The translations under genes were made by a program, and so were the position numbers. Under the pieces are notes generated by a model that saw nothing but the letters and a program-made list of their open reading frames with translations, ran no database searches and was not told the DNA's origin. Of a DNA stretch of 64,000 nt, positions 40,410-51,100 are shown piece after piece; positions within the stretch are counted from its first letter, which is position 1; each line of letters begins with the position of its first letter. Source of the DNA: Arion vulgaris (Eukaryota; Mollusca; Gastropoda; Stylommatophora; Arionidae); assembly GCA_020796225.1 (NCBI GenBank), contig CM036755.1:87055303-87119302 (forward strand), written 5' to 3'.

Positions 40410-40599
40410 CATACACACTCGTCGTCATAAAAGAACATTTATAGCTGAAGTTACTATCTCTAGTATTTGTATCTTCACGTCATCTAATTACAGCTGGGCA
40501 GATTCCCCGTTACAGCAAAACAAACCCGCATGTGGGACACTGCCAAATATTATAACACCAATTTTGAGATGTTATGTTTCATTGTTATTGTGAAATGGG

Positions 40600-41120
40600 G
40601 GTGTACAAATTTGATTGGTATTTAGTTGACAAGACTGGTTTTTAATGTATGTCCTCTGAACAGACCGATGCTTGCCACAGTTGGCGCAGGTGAAACTGGA
40701 GCTGATACAGAGGATGTTCCCTCTGCGCTCTCTTGTGACAGTGTTTTTTTTTATTTGAGCCACTCGCCATGCTTGCCTGTCTGTAGCCAACCGCCCCCAA
40801 TTTTCTTATCTATGCTGCATGAAGTTATATCATGCTTACAGGTGTCAATGAAGGATAGTAGTGGGTGCCCATGCTGTCTAGTACATGTTGCCAGTTGAAC
40901 ATATAGAATATCATTTGGGATTCTACCATCGCTCATATGGCAAACTTGTCCCATCCATTTTTTATCAACCAAGTTAACCATTTTTGTGATCTGGGGAGTT
41001 TGTGCGGAGAACTCCAATACATTGCGCTCCTATTAGTCCCATACGGCATGCAGGAAAGCACATCAGAGTTTCGGTTAAGATTGATGCCTGACCTGTTGGT
41101 CCCAGGCATCTTTCATTTGT
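40600..41120 (-). pseudogene. Retrotransposon ORF2 end downstream of the DIDO1-like stop codon
   Basis: The - strand reads GQVCHMSDGRIPNDILYVQL, then CTRQHGHPLLSFIDTCKHDI and, in another frame, SFTCANCGKHRSVQRTYIK. This is the GHVxRMxDxRIPKxLLYGxL...GRPxxRYxDxxK pattern with a zinc-finger-like end. It lies in or just after the likely 3' UTR, in antisense orientation. Confidence 0.75.
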
Positions 41121-41214
41121 TCTCTCACTGAATATCACTATCTTTATTGTTTACTTCTCACAGCAGCTTGTATTTGATGTGAGTCTGGGAGCATGAGAAC
41201 ATATTCCTCAGTTT

Positions 41215-41660
41215 CTTGACAACCATCTGTTTAATGATGACACTTGATGTATGGCAAGCTTGAAAGGGGGCAGATGTTTTGCTGATGGACAGAAAAAATG
41301 CTTTAAAGTGTCTCTGAAATGCTTTGATATAGACACCATGTTCTGGGAATCCCTTGCACAAGATTTCCAAATGTGGCGTTGTAACAGCACATGAGGAACC
41401 CGCATTGCTGAGAATCATCTTGCTGTGGATGCACAGAGAAAACGAACTGCGCAAAAAGACAGAACACACAACACCCACATGTCTAACCTTGATCATGTAT
41501 GCCCCACCTGTGGTAGGGGATTGTGTTCTAGGATTGGACTCTACAGTGACCTCCGCACACACCAGAGAGGTGCAGCAGCCCACATCTGAGGCTATTGTCA
41601 TGATCGCTTGTGATGGACGGCTATTATTGATGACACTAAAATTGATATTAAATCTACGTG
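41215..41660 (+). pseudogene. Retrotransposon ORF2 end with C2H2-like finger
   Basis: Reads KISKCGVVTAHEEPALLRII and, in neighbouring frames, LDHVCPTCGRGLCSRIGLYS followed by DLRTHQRGAAAH and IVMIACDGRLLL. It is the same family as 22190-22850 and 29075-29640. C-C-H-H spacing fits a C2H2 finger at the protein end. Confidence 0.8.
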
Positions 41661-42440
41661 ATGTACAAGTAGAGCTGGATGATTGAGGGGCAGATAGAGG
41701 AGTGTGTTTAATCAGCAAGCAATAGGAATCATCAGTATGCATACACTTATACATTGGGGGTGGAGAAGAGATACTGAGTGCCTATTGGTCTGCTAATGCG
41801 TCGATTCAGTAACCAACAACCAATCAACGCAGTCAGTTGAGTAACCAATCAATGCATTTCATTTGTTGAATATGTTCCATAACGTATAACTGAGTATTAT
41901 ATTAACATATCTCACGTACATTTTGCCACAGAATTTCTTCTGTGTTAGGATTCAGTACTTGACATCACATACGTCTTTGTTCAAATTAGCAAAGTGTGTT
42001 TGGGAAAATAAAGTGCTCACACGAAACCTGTGTTCTCAGCACACGACTAAAGGCTCTAAATATTGGCATCAATCCACCGGATATTTACTCCTTATGACTC
42101 AGCCCCTCTCCACAGAAATGGCATGCCACCTGCCGAGAGAGAACTGTGCAAACTCTGGCAACATTAAGGATCTCTGAAAAATATGCGCTTGTGAACAGAA
42201 CCCGCAACCTCCGTAACGCAAAGCAACCGTAATGCAAGGCAACCGTAATGCAAGGCAACTGTAATGCAAGGCAAAGCCACAGAAACCCCCAAATTGTATT
42301 TGGCCAGAAAATTTGTTGGATGCTTCTTATACATTTATTTTGGAATGTCTCCAACTGATGTATGATGTTCTATTGAAAAAAGTCTGAATAGAAAAACTAA
42401 TATCAATGTTTATTATTAGTTGTAGTCATATAGTGAACAT
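41661..42440. other. Intergenic DNA, one short array and a repeat shared with 17990-18100
   Basis: At 42200-42270 a 16-bp unit (GTAATGCAAGGCAACC) repeats about four times. 42095-42205 shares CAGAAATGGCATGCCACCTG-type sequence with 18040-18070 and 63940-63960. Otherwise no feature. Confidence 0.5.
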
Positions 42441-42884
42441 ATGTCCATTTTGGACAGAATGGAATAAGAGAGATGGTTTTATCAAGGTATGATATGGTGA
42501 ACGATATTTTGTGTGACATCAAGTTTTAATTTCCTTGTTACAAAGTGTGTGTGTGTGTATTGATGTCAACTTGATTGATATAACCATCATCATTGCACTT
42601 CATGTGTGTTCCAATCTCTTTCTTACACAGGAAGATCTCAGAGGTAGAGTTTAACTGTTGAGCTCTGGTCGTACTTTATATTGCAATGTATTAGCCAGTC
42701 TCTGTGTTCTGTTAAACAATACTGTGAGTCAGTTTATCGGATCAACAGAGTTACATTAATCTTCGTTCCAGGTCATGTGGGTGTCGATGACAATGAGAGA
42801 GCTGACAGGCTCTGCCACCATATTTTGGGGTCATCCAGACATTCTTAATAATTCATTGTTGATAATTATTTGTAACTGACAGGA

Positions 42885-43230
42885 TTAGCTCAATGCATAT
42901 GATTGTCGAAGTGGACACAAACGGTTTATGTTCATTCCCACACCCGTCCAATAAGTGAGGAAAGAAATTGGCCCTCCTACCTCCTCGGATCTAGAATTGT
43001 GACAGCCACTTCATACCCTAAGATCAGAGTATGCTATAAAATACAAATTTCCCGTAGCCTTTTTAGAACTCAGGGATATGAAGTGACTTTGCATTTCTAG
43101 ACCTTAGTGTGCAGGAGGGCCAATTCCTTCCTTACATGTGGAACGTCAAGTGTGGGATTGAATCCACAATTTCTTGTGTCTTGAGTCGAGAGGCAAACGC
43201 TTATGCATTACGCTAATCCGTCCCCCCTAG
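42885..43230. mobile_element. Palindromic SINE-like dimer, tail to tail
   Basis: The outer right end is, on the - strand, a tRNA-like block (GGATTAGCGTAATGCATAAG, GATTCAATCCCACAC); the left end carries the matching GATTAGCTCAATGCATATG and TTCATTCCCACAC in + orientation. Inner parts pair as AGAAATTGGCCCTCCTACCT versus the complement of CAGGAGGGCCAATTCCTTCC. The arms are about 150 bp with about 75-80 percent identity by eye. Same architecture as 942-1623 but a different SINE. Confidence 0.75.
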
Positions 43231-43700
43231 AGTAGGTTACTGGACATTAAAAAATATGTATATATATATATATAATAGCGAAACAAACTTAAGATTGGGA
43301 ATAAAATATTGCATGAATAACCACTGAGCCACAGGAACAATCAGCATGCATACCCTTTGACATCTACGAAGACTGAGCATATAGGGATCTGCCGGGACTG
43401 ATAGAAAAAATCAGTTAAATACCAAGTGAGCAAAACTTTTAATTAATGAGTTCCCATAAACTAAGATTTATTTGTTGAAATAATGTTATTTGTGTGGGAA
43501 TGTTTTTTTCTGTATTTTGTTATTGGTGTTCATTGTATAAACTTATGCTGAACATAATTAAAATAGACGTTGATTTCACACATTTGTGTGGGTAGTTGGA
43601 GGAGTGTGTTGGTAGTCGGAGTGTGCATCATATGTGTGTTGTAAGTCAGAGTGTGTAGATTGTATGTAGGATGTCGTGTGTCGGTTACAAAATAACAGAT
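43231..43700. other. Intergenic DNA without clear feature
   Basis: TA microsatellite at about 43256-43275 and GTGTGT-rich sequence near 43580-43690. No gene seen. Confidence 0.5.
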
Positions 43701-43945
43701 TCCATAAAACTGTCGTAACTGCCTGTAATACCGCTTTCTGGGTGGTGTAGGACAGGGGGACATGAACCTGTGAAATTTAATGGTTGTATGGTTAGTGCAG
43801 TCACAGAGATACTGTTCAGGTTAGCATGTTTTCTTTATGCCCTTGGCAGAAAAAACTCCTTGGCCGTACCATGGATTGAACTCAGGCCTCCCGCATGGGA
43901 GCACTGCTCTAATCCATTTGGCCAGATGCTCCACACAATCCACTC
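43700..43945 (-). mobile_element. SINE S1 copy
   Basis: The complement reads head GGAGCATCTGGCCAAATGG with B-box region CCTGAGTTCAATCC, down to the tail CCAGAAAGCGGTATTACAGG. Complete. Confidence 0.85.
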
Positions 43946-44389
43946 ACACAAAATGATCACAGATGCCCTCACTCTCCTCCACACTCACACAATCTCCAAC
44001 TCTCTCACAATCCCCCACACAATGAACATCAACAAAATGAAAGATACATAATTTTAATTGGAAGAAATGATTACATTTTAGATCTTATATCTTCATAAAT
44101 TCTACAATAAATTCAAACTTTTTTTGGGGGGTTGAAAATGTCATAGAAATGTCATGCAATCGAGCGTACTGACGAGGTCTGGGCATCGTGAGTAGAACCC
44201 TGACCTTGTCATGATAATGTGAGATGGATCATGTTTTAAAAAAATCAACAATAAAAAAACTCCCAACGTAATGACTTGCTCGTATGGATATAATCAAACT
44301 AGCATATCTGGATAAGTTAGGGAGTCAACTCAGGAAGAAACAATCACTCTACAGGAAAGAAGATAACCTTTACTAAGGTTATTATGAAC

Positions 44390-44900
44390 AACTGGGTGAA
44401 GATATTGGCACAGACAAGGATCAGAGAAATCATCATTTTATTTGCATGATCAGGCAGAAGTCAGTGGTAATGAACCATCTGATAGATTGGCTGGCATGGC
44501 TATGATATCAGAGGGAACTGCAATAGGCCCAAAAGATATTCTTAATGCATTGAGTCTTTCCAAACAGGAGTTTCAGGGTTGTGAATCCGTTGCTGATCAG
44601 ATTGAGAGAGATGGGTGTCGATATTGGTACAGCTAGAAAAGAACAACATATAAAATATACAAAAAAGATTGATTAATCAACATTGAACTGGCATGTTTGA
44701 CCGCTGGATTTATTGCGGCAGAGGTCAGAGCACCTATGCACATGTCCGGAGTGCTATGCTGATATTCCTCATATAACTGATTATAATTATCCATTGTATA
44801 ATGATTCTGTCCCCTTGTAGATGTGTAGACAGGCAGTACAGATGACCAAACATATCCAACAAGACTGTCCAATCTTTACCCAACTGCTAAACGGACACTG
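44390..44900 (+). pseudogene. RNase H fragment
   Basis: Reads HDQAEVSGNEPSDRLAGMAM, ILNALSLSKQEFQGCES and, later, GTMFDRWIYCGRG-type sequence. It is the same family as 31260-31850. SGNEPSDRLAG keeps the RNase H GNExxDRLA motif. The end resembles HVRSAMLIFLI. Confidence 0.75.
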
Positions 44901-44959
44901 GTCTAAGTAGGTGCGTATATACATTCTTCTTCTTCAATGATCCGACGGAGCTTAGGCTT

Positions 44960-45090
44960 CCGGCAAATATCATGTTAATACATATCATTGAAGAACGGGA
45001 ATGAGATGGCAGATCGATCATTGAAGAACGGGAATGAGATGGCAGATCGATCATTGAAGAACGGGAATGAGATGGCAGATCGACAGGACA
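44960..45090. repeat. Minisatellite, about 40-bp unit, three copies
   Basis: Three copies of ATTGAAGAACGGGAATGAGA followed by TGGCAGATCG, identical or almost so. Confidence 0.85.
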
Positions 45091-45094
45091 ATGA

Positions 45095-45465
45095 AAGTGC
45101 TGTAGGACCATTATATTAGTGTGTAACCATGTGTGCTTCGATATCTTCCGTACACAGGAAGATCTCAGCCGCAGTGCACGAACTACATAGCACCAGCGAG
45201 GGTTCCCCAATGTAATTTTAGAAGATGGTAAAAATATTTTGTAGGAATTTTATTTTTTTAAAAACACTTTCTACTGAATTTAGCCCAGGCAGTGGCTTTC
45301 CAGCCAGCTCTTCTCGATTTTGAAATGCCAAATGTTCTTTTACGTGCTCAACTTGAACACAGGACCTATGTTTTATCGTCCATCTCCTATAGGACTAGGA
45401 ACTCGATCTCACATCTCTAGAAAAATATCCTGTTGGCTCCCCAAGGAGTGAACCTAGTACCGTTC
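45095..45465 (-). mobile_element. SINE S2 copy, nearly complete
   Basis: The complement runs from the head (GAACGGTACTAGGTTCACTCC near 45440-45465) through CTAGAGATGTGAGATCGAG and AAAATTCCTACAAAATATTT to the tail (CACTGCGGCTGAGATCTTCC). It shows that the S2 head and tail belong to one element of about 370 bp. Confidence 0.75.
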
Positions 45466-45940
45466 TACTTTAATGCCTGCTTTGATATTCTTTGATAATT
45501 TCTTCTCAGAGTATGCCCAACATATCTCCATCTTCTCCTTCTTATAGCAGTTATTACTAGTGGTTGACCAGACATTTCTCCAATTTCCTCACTTCTCCCA
45601 AAATATATAATAGATACTAAACCTACCTCACATTATTCCTACACAAATATTTAAAATAAAGACATGTCTTGCTCTATGGCATATATGAATATCGGACTCG
45701 AACTACAGACATCTACCAACAGATGTCTCTGCTCTACATACTTCATATCACATAATGTTGTCCATGTATTATTTCTCGGTGACTTATTGAGTATGCTCAG
45801 GAAAATATAGATGAACTAGGCTCGTAGACAATGGTTGGAAGTCAAGGCTGATAAAAATTAGTTTTATTTTTGTGCCTAGGCATGCAGGCGAATGAATGAG
45901 CTGAAAGGCTTGCAGGCATTACTATTTAGAATGTAGAATG
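45466..45940 (-). pseudogene. Retrotransposon scraps: reverse transcriptase end and RNase H end
   Basis: 45470-45600 matches the complement of 29780-29930; 45800-45940 and 46180-46350 are two related pieces containing RHAGE/ERLAGI-like RNase H text on the + strand. The S3 copy at 45950 sits between them. Confidence 0.55.
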
Positions 45941-45949
45941 TGCCCGTAT

Positions 45950-46182
45950 GTTGATGGGGTCTACAAAGGGAGCAAAGAATAGTAACACTGCGATCTACAA
46001 GGCATGTCGTAAGAGGCGACAGGTAGGGGCCTAGGAAGCTACCCTAGTAAATAAAAAGCGTTGCAGAAATCGGATGTGCTGGCCTACTTGTAGGCGCATA
46101 ACTGGCACAATGTATAATCACTCTTAGACTCTGATCACATACAAATCACACAGAGTGGTTAACAAGTGGTTGATATGGAGAA
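45950..46182 (+). mobile_element. SINE S3 copy
   Basis: Starts GCCCGTATGTTGATGGGGTC; carries the core CATGTCGTAAGAGGCGACAG, CTACTTGTAGGCGCATAACT and GTGGTTGATATGGAGAAG. Complete. Confidence 0.88.
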
Positions 46183-46759
46183 GTAGATGGGCTGGGCTCA
46201 AAGACAATTGTGGGAGGTTAATGCTGACAAATATCAGTTTGATTTTTGTGCCATGGTATGCAGAAGTAAGGTGGAATGTACGAGCTGAGAGTTGTGCAAG
46301 CATTATTATTTGGAAAACAGACAAGCAATGGACCAGGCTTATTGTCTCAATGTCCTAAGAATTAAAAAAAAAAAAAAAAAAAAAAGAGGAAGCCTATGGT
46401 CACATGTAGGAAGACCTTTGAAGCAGACCTCAAAAATATACATGGGACTAGGTCTGAGGTAGAAAGAATGGCACAAAATTGAACATTTTATGTCTCTTTC
46501 TTATGTAGCCTGTGATGTTGCTGGTCTGAAGTTTCTTCTCAATGTGAGATTTGAAGTTTAAAAAAAATAGTATAATTTCTTCTCAATGTGATATTTGAAG
46601 TAAACAAAATATTCTAGTTTCTTCTCAAAGTAAGATTTGAAAAAACAGGGGTGAAACTTAATAGCACTATGAAAACATAAGAGACAACTAACATCTTGAT
46701 CCAAAGATACTCCCCTATCTCTAGATATTAATTAGACATAATCTGACACTTTCTGTCTT

Positions 46760-46860
46760 TTCTCTAATCCTGTTTTGTCTAACAGTGCCAGGATAAGATA
46801 CTACATGTCATGTATAACAGTGTCAGGATAAGATACTACATGTCATGTATAACAATCAAA
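46760..46860. repeat. Hairpin repeat around TCCTGTTTTGTCTAACAGTG
   Basis: Contains AATCCTGTTTTGTCTAACAG and CAGGATAAGATACTACATGT, the latter twice. Same family as the core of 7380-7752. Confidence 0.65.
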
Positions 46861-46899
46861 TCTGTAAATAGCTAACACCAGTGAAGGGAACAATCTTGC

Positions 46900-47580
46900 G
46901 GAACTCTTAAACAAATTTCATTTTGACGACTATCAGGCAATCATATCAACAAGAACAGCTACAGCAACACATTAACAGACTCCAGTTAACATGCAATGAA
47001 TACAATACGAGAATAAATATTGACACAACCGAAGTAATGATATTCACTAGAGAAGAAAACACTACCAATATCTTCATCGACAAACATAATTTAAAACAAG
47101 TTTAAAACTTTATATACCTAGGGAGCATTTATTCAGCAAATGGAAGAATAACTAACGAAATTCAACATAAATGCAGTAAAACAAATCATAGGACAAATGG
47201 CACAAATTTTAAAATGCAGACATATCACCATGAACACAAAAAGAGCAGAGTTGAACACAATCTTTCTCCCCACATTATGTTACCAGTGCCAAACCTGGAC
47301 GCTGACATCAAATGATAGAAGAAAGCTAGTCACAACAGAGATGAAGTGTCTACGCAGAGTGCTGGGTGTAACAAGAAGTGGTCGGTTTAGAAATGAAGAC
47401 AGGAAAAAAGTGGGCATAGCATCAATACTGAACTTCATAAAGAAATAACAAATTAAATGGTTCGGCACATAAGCAGATTACCAACAGACAGTGCACCTCA
47501 AAGTAAAATGTTACTCCGATACAATACAAAGCAAAAGGTGGATGTCAGAAATAAGAGGCGGTGAAAAACACTATTTATGA
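46900..47580 (+). pseudogene. Reverse transcriptase fragment, longest in window
   Basis: Frames read HINRLQLTCNEYNTRINID, TEVMIFTREENTTNIFIDKH, QCQTWTLTSNDRRKLVTTEM, KCLRRVLGVTRSGRFRNEDR and KKQQIKWFGHISRLP-like text. This covers the palm end to the C terminus of a non-LTR reverse transcriptase. Several frameshifts. Confidence 0.8.
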
Positions 47581-47589
47581 AGCGCACAC

Positions 47590-47870
47590 AAAAGTCAGTT
47601 CTAAAAATCTCTTCTTATCCTGATGTTGCGAGGCAAAACAGGATTACAGAAGTACATACAAAAGCCAGTTCTAGAAATCTCTTCTTATCCTGATGTTGCG
47701 AGGCAAAACAGGATTACAGAAGCACACACAAAAGCCAGTTCTAGAAATCTCTTCTTATCCTGATGTTGCGAGGCAAAACAGGATTACAGAAGTACATACA
47801 AAAGCCAGTTCTAGAAATCTCTTCTTATCCTGATGCTGTGAGACAAAACAGGGTTGGAGAAAAGACTTAA
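47590..47870. repeat. Tandem hairpin repeat, 59-bp unit, four to five copies, beside the NPC1 stop
   Basis: Each unit has CTTCTTATCCTGATGTTGCG and CAAAACAGGATTACAGAAG, which pair as stem (TATCCTG / CAGGATTA and CTTCT / AGAAG). It lies about 80 bp downstream of the NPC1 stop codon and so probably in its 3' UTR. Confidence 0.85.
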
Positions 47871-47948
47871 TACTTATAATATCACAACTGCATTGAGTTC
47901 TACTATTCATATTTGTGGAAATGACATTTATGAAACCATTTTTCTGTT

Positions 47949-48100
47949 TCATTCAGAACTGACTGTATCATAGGACGGTGGATTATCATAGGCATGCTGG
48001 CTGACACCATTCGATCGAGAGTGTTCTCCAGTTGAAGCTGTATCGGCCATATCTGCTGCTTGTTTGCTATTGTATACTTTTGCCTTGTTGACGGGAGGGC
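47949..48100 (-). CDS. NPC1: NPC1 last coding exon: cytosolic tail with PPSY and YDTV motifs
   Basis: Acceptor TTTTTGTTTGACTTACAG, phase 1 in, stop codon TGA at 47949-47951. It encodes the tail [20 protein letters not shown] ... [21 protein letters not shown] matches the start of the vertebrate tail (GPSVNKAK). Vertebrate NPC1 ends in a dileucine lysosomal signal (LLNF type), which is missing. Instead there is YDTV, fitting the YxxPhi sorting signal, overlapping a PPxY motif (PPSY) of the kind bound by NEDD4 ligases. Both roles are inference from motif only. Confidence 0.92.
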
Positions 48101-51100
48101 CTGTAAGTCAAACAAAAACAATTCAAAATTAGAACTAATTTTTTATTCATAGAATGTGGTTTTTCTGTGTTAAATTTCAGATAAGTGGATACACTGTGAG
48201 GAGTGTCTGGTCAACAGGATTAGAGTGCTGGCTCCCATTCGTGAGACTTGGGTTCAATCCCCCGGTTAAGACCAAGGAGTTTTTTCTGTCAGGGGCATAA
48301 GGAAAATATCCCAACATGACAAAAACATCCTAACCGAAACAGTTTCTCAGTGACTGCACTAGTCATGCGACCAAGAAATTCCTCAAGCTCATGTCCCTCT
48401 GTCCTAAACCGCACAAATAACAGTAACACAGGCAGTAACGACAGTATATACTGTACTGGGCAAGCGGGTGTTTGTGGTAATGAGAGAGCAGACAGGATTG
48501 AATCAACAGCATTGATTGTTGGGGAGTTGAAGATAGATAAGGGGTAAGTACTTCAGCCTCTTGACTGTCATCTGTAGGATGAAGGCATTATAATTGATGT
48601 TGAATCCACCTGTGTGGTGACATTCAAATTTAGAATGCCTTGCTGGTTGTGTTCATAAGGACGCTCGTATTGCTAGGCTAGGCGATGGGTGTCATAGGAA
48701 ATGAGGGTAAGTGGTTCGAATCCTGTGTTTGTCTATTTGTTTTTCGAAAGCTCTTAATACTTGTACACTGTTTTTTGTTGGGATGTTTAACCAGCGAGCC
48801 ACAGAAACCAACTGTACACATACTTAATCCGTTTGGTCGTTGAAAACCAAACCTCCTATCCGTCTTCAACTTCCCACTCATCTTAAGTTGTCCCACTCAT
48901 CCCAAATAGTCCTATTGGTCCCAAGTTCCTTTCTGCTCAGAAGTCAATTTGTCAGTCCCACTGGTCCCAAGTTCCTATCTGCTCCGAAGTCAATTTGTCA
49001 GTCCCACTTGCCCGAAGTTGCCCCACTGGTCCCAAGTTCCTATAGTTATATTATTGAACATGTATGTATATATTTCAGCATCCACATCACCATGGCAACC
49101 AGAGCTTACCTAAATAACTGAGAAACACTGGCAGGAAGACGAGACCATGTGAGGCACCAAACAGAACCATGGCCAGATACATCCGGAAGTAGAACACTTG
49201 AAACAGCTGTGACTTGGAGAAAGCTAGCATGATGATACCAGCCACCTTTGTTAAAGTGATGCCACTCAGAACCTGTTCGATGGATACATGGTTATTCATT
49301 ACGGATATGGATAACAGTGTAGATATATGTGTGTCATGTACGGATATTGGAGGAATGTTTGGCCGAATGGATTAGAGCGTGGCTCCCATGCGGAAGATCT
49401 GTGTTCAATTCATGGTAAGGCCAAGGATTTTTTTCTACTGTGTGCATACAAGAAAAATTATAACTTGAACAGTTATAAGGTGACTGCACCAGCCAGGCAA
49501 CCATTAACTCCTTGTGTACCAAACGTCGCACTAAAGGGCGTCAGCCAGGCGACCATTAACTCCTTGTGGACCAAACGTCGCACTAAAGGGCGTCAGCCAG
49601 GCAACCATTAACTCCTTGTGTACCACCAAACGTTTCACTAAAGGGCGTCAGCCAGGCGACCATTAACTCCTTGTGGACCAAACGTCGCACTAAAGGGCGT
49701 CAGCCAGGCAACCATTAACTCCTTGTGTACCACCAAACGTTTCACTAAAGGGTGTCAGCCAGGCGACCATTAACTCCTTGTGGACCAAACGTTGCACTAA
49801 AGGGCGTCAGCCAGGCGACCATTAACTCCTTGTGGACCAAACGTTGCACTAAAGGGCATCAGCCAGGTGACCATTAACTCCTTGTGGACCAAACGTTGCA
49901 CTAAAGGGCATCAGCCAGTCGACCATTAACTCCTTGTGGACCAAACGTCGCACTAAAGGGCGTCAGCCAGGCAACCATTAACTCCTTGTGGACCAAATTT
50001 CACACTAAAGGGTGTCAGCCAGGCAACCATTAACTCCTTGTGGACCACCAAATGTCGCACTAAAGGGCGTCAGCCAGGCAACCATTAACTCATTGTGGAC
50101 CAAATTTCGCACTAAAGGGCGTTTTTTACTCTAAAAACAAATCTGTCCTGGTCCACTAAAAGTTAAATGCCCTAGGCTCTCATCCCACCTGTCCTACACT
50201 GCCCAAAAAAGCAGAACTACAGGCAGTAATGACAGCTTTTAAAATTGTTTTTATTTTATTACAGATATGGATAACATAGTGGATATATGCATGTCTATTA
50301 TGGATATGGATATATATGCCATATTCTGCTTTTTATTTCTGATCTGTATTTATGATCCGATGTTACCAAGCCTCCGATGTATTTAAATTGATGTACTTGT
50401 CATAACTCTGTCCCATTTGCTGCGATTGTGCATTTTGTTGAGGTGAGGTATGATGAAAAAATAAGTTCATAAACACTGTTTAGCCAAATCTTCTTCTTCA
50501 CCTTTCAACTCCCAACGGAGCACAAGTCTTCAACAAACTTCATCCAGCTCTTCCTCTCTTCTGCCTTCTAATTATTTTCATGTTTTACCTATTCTTTTAA
50601 TATCAGTCTGCAGCTCTCTTCTCTAGGGATGTCTAAGTCTTCTCCTACGGGTTCCAAAACAGTACCTGTCTTGCAATACTTATAGTCGGTCTACTCAATG
50701 TGTGTCCTACCCATCGCCAGCGTCTCTTCCTTAGTTCTTTCTCTGAGTTCCTCGTTTGTAATCTCACCATACCATCTCAGTCTCTCTATTCTACATTTAA
50801 CCAAATATGCAAAACTAAAAATTATTTTAAAACAAAAGATAATGAATATCTTCCTTACCGAGCTGCCCATAAGAGCTAAAGCTTCCTTGGCCCGTTCCTT
50901 GCGTGTGGGTTTAATACTGATAGTGAAGGCTCGAATAATGTGAGAACAAAACTCCACAGATATACCAATAGCCTGTTGATATGGGAGATAATTAAAAACA
51001 TTGGTTAGATATTTGTGTAGAATTAATTCACTTGTACATAGAATAATAAATCATAAACTCCTACCTCCCCTTGAAGAAATTTCCTGAAAATTATGTCCGT

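Noticed and set aside
3032..40409. Reading the DIDO1-like gene as a pseudogene because of two frameshifts
   Set aside because: Fifteen other exons are open with consistent phases and conserved key residues. Both shifts are single extra bases in homopolymers, as is the one in NPC1.
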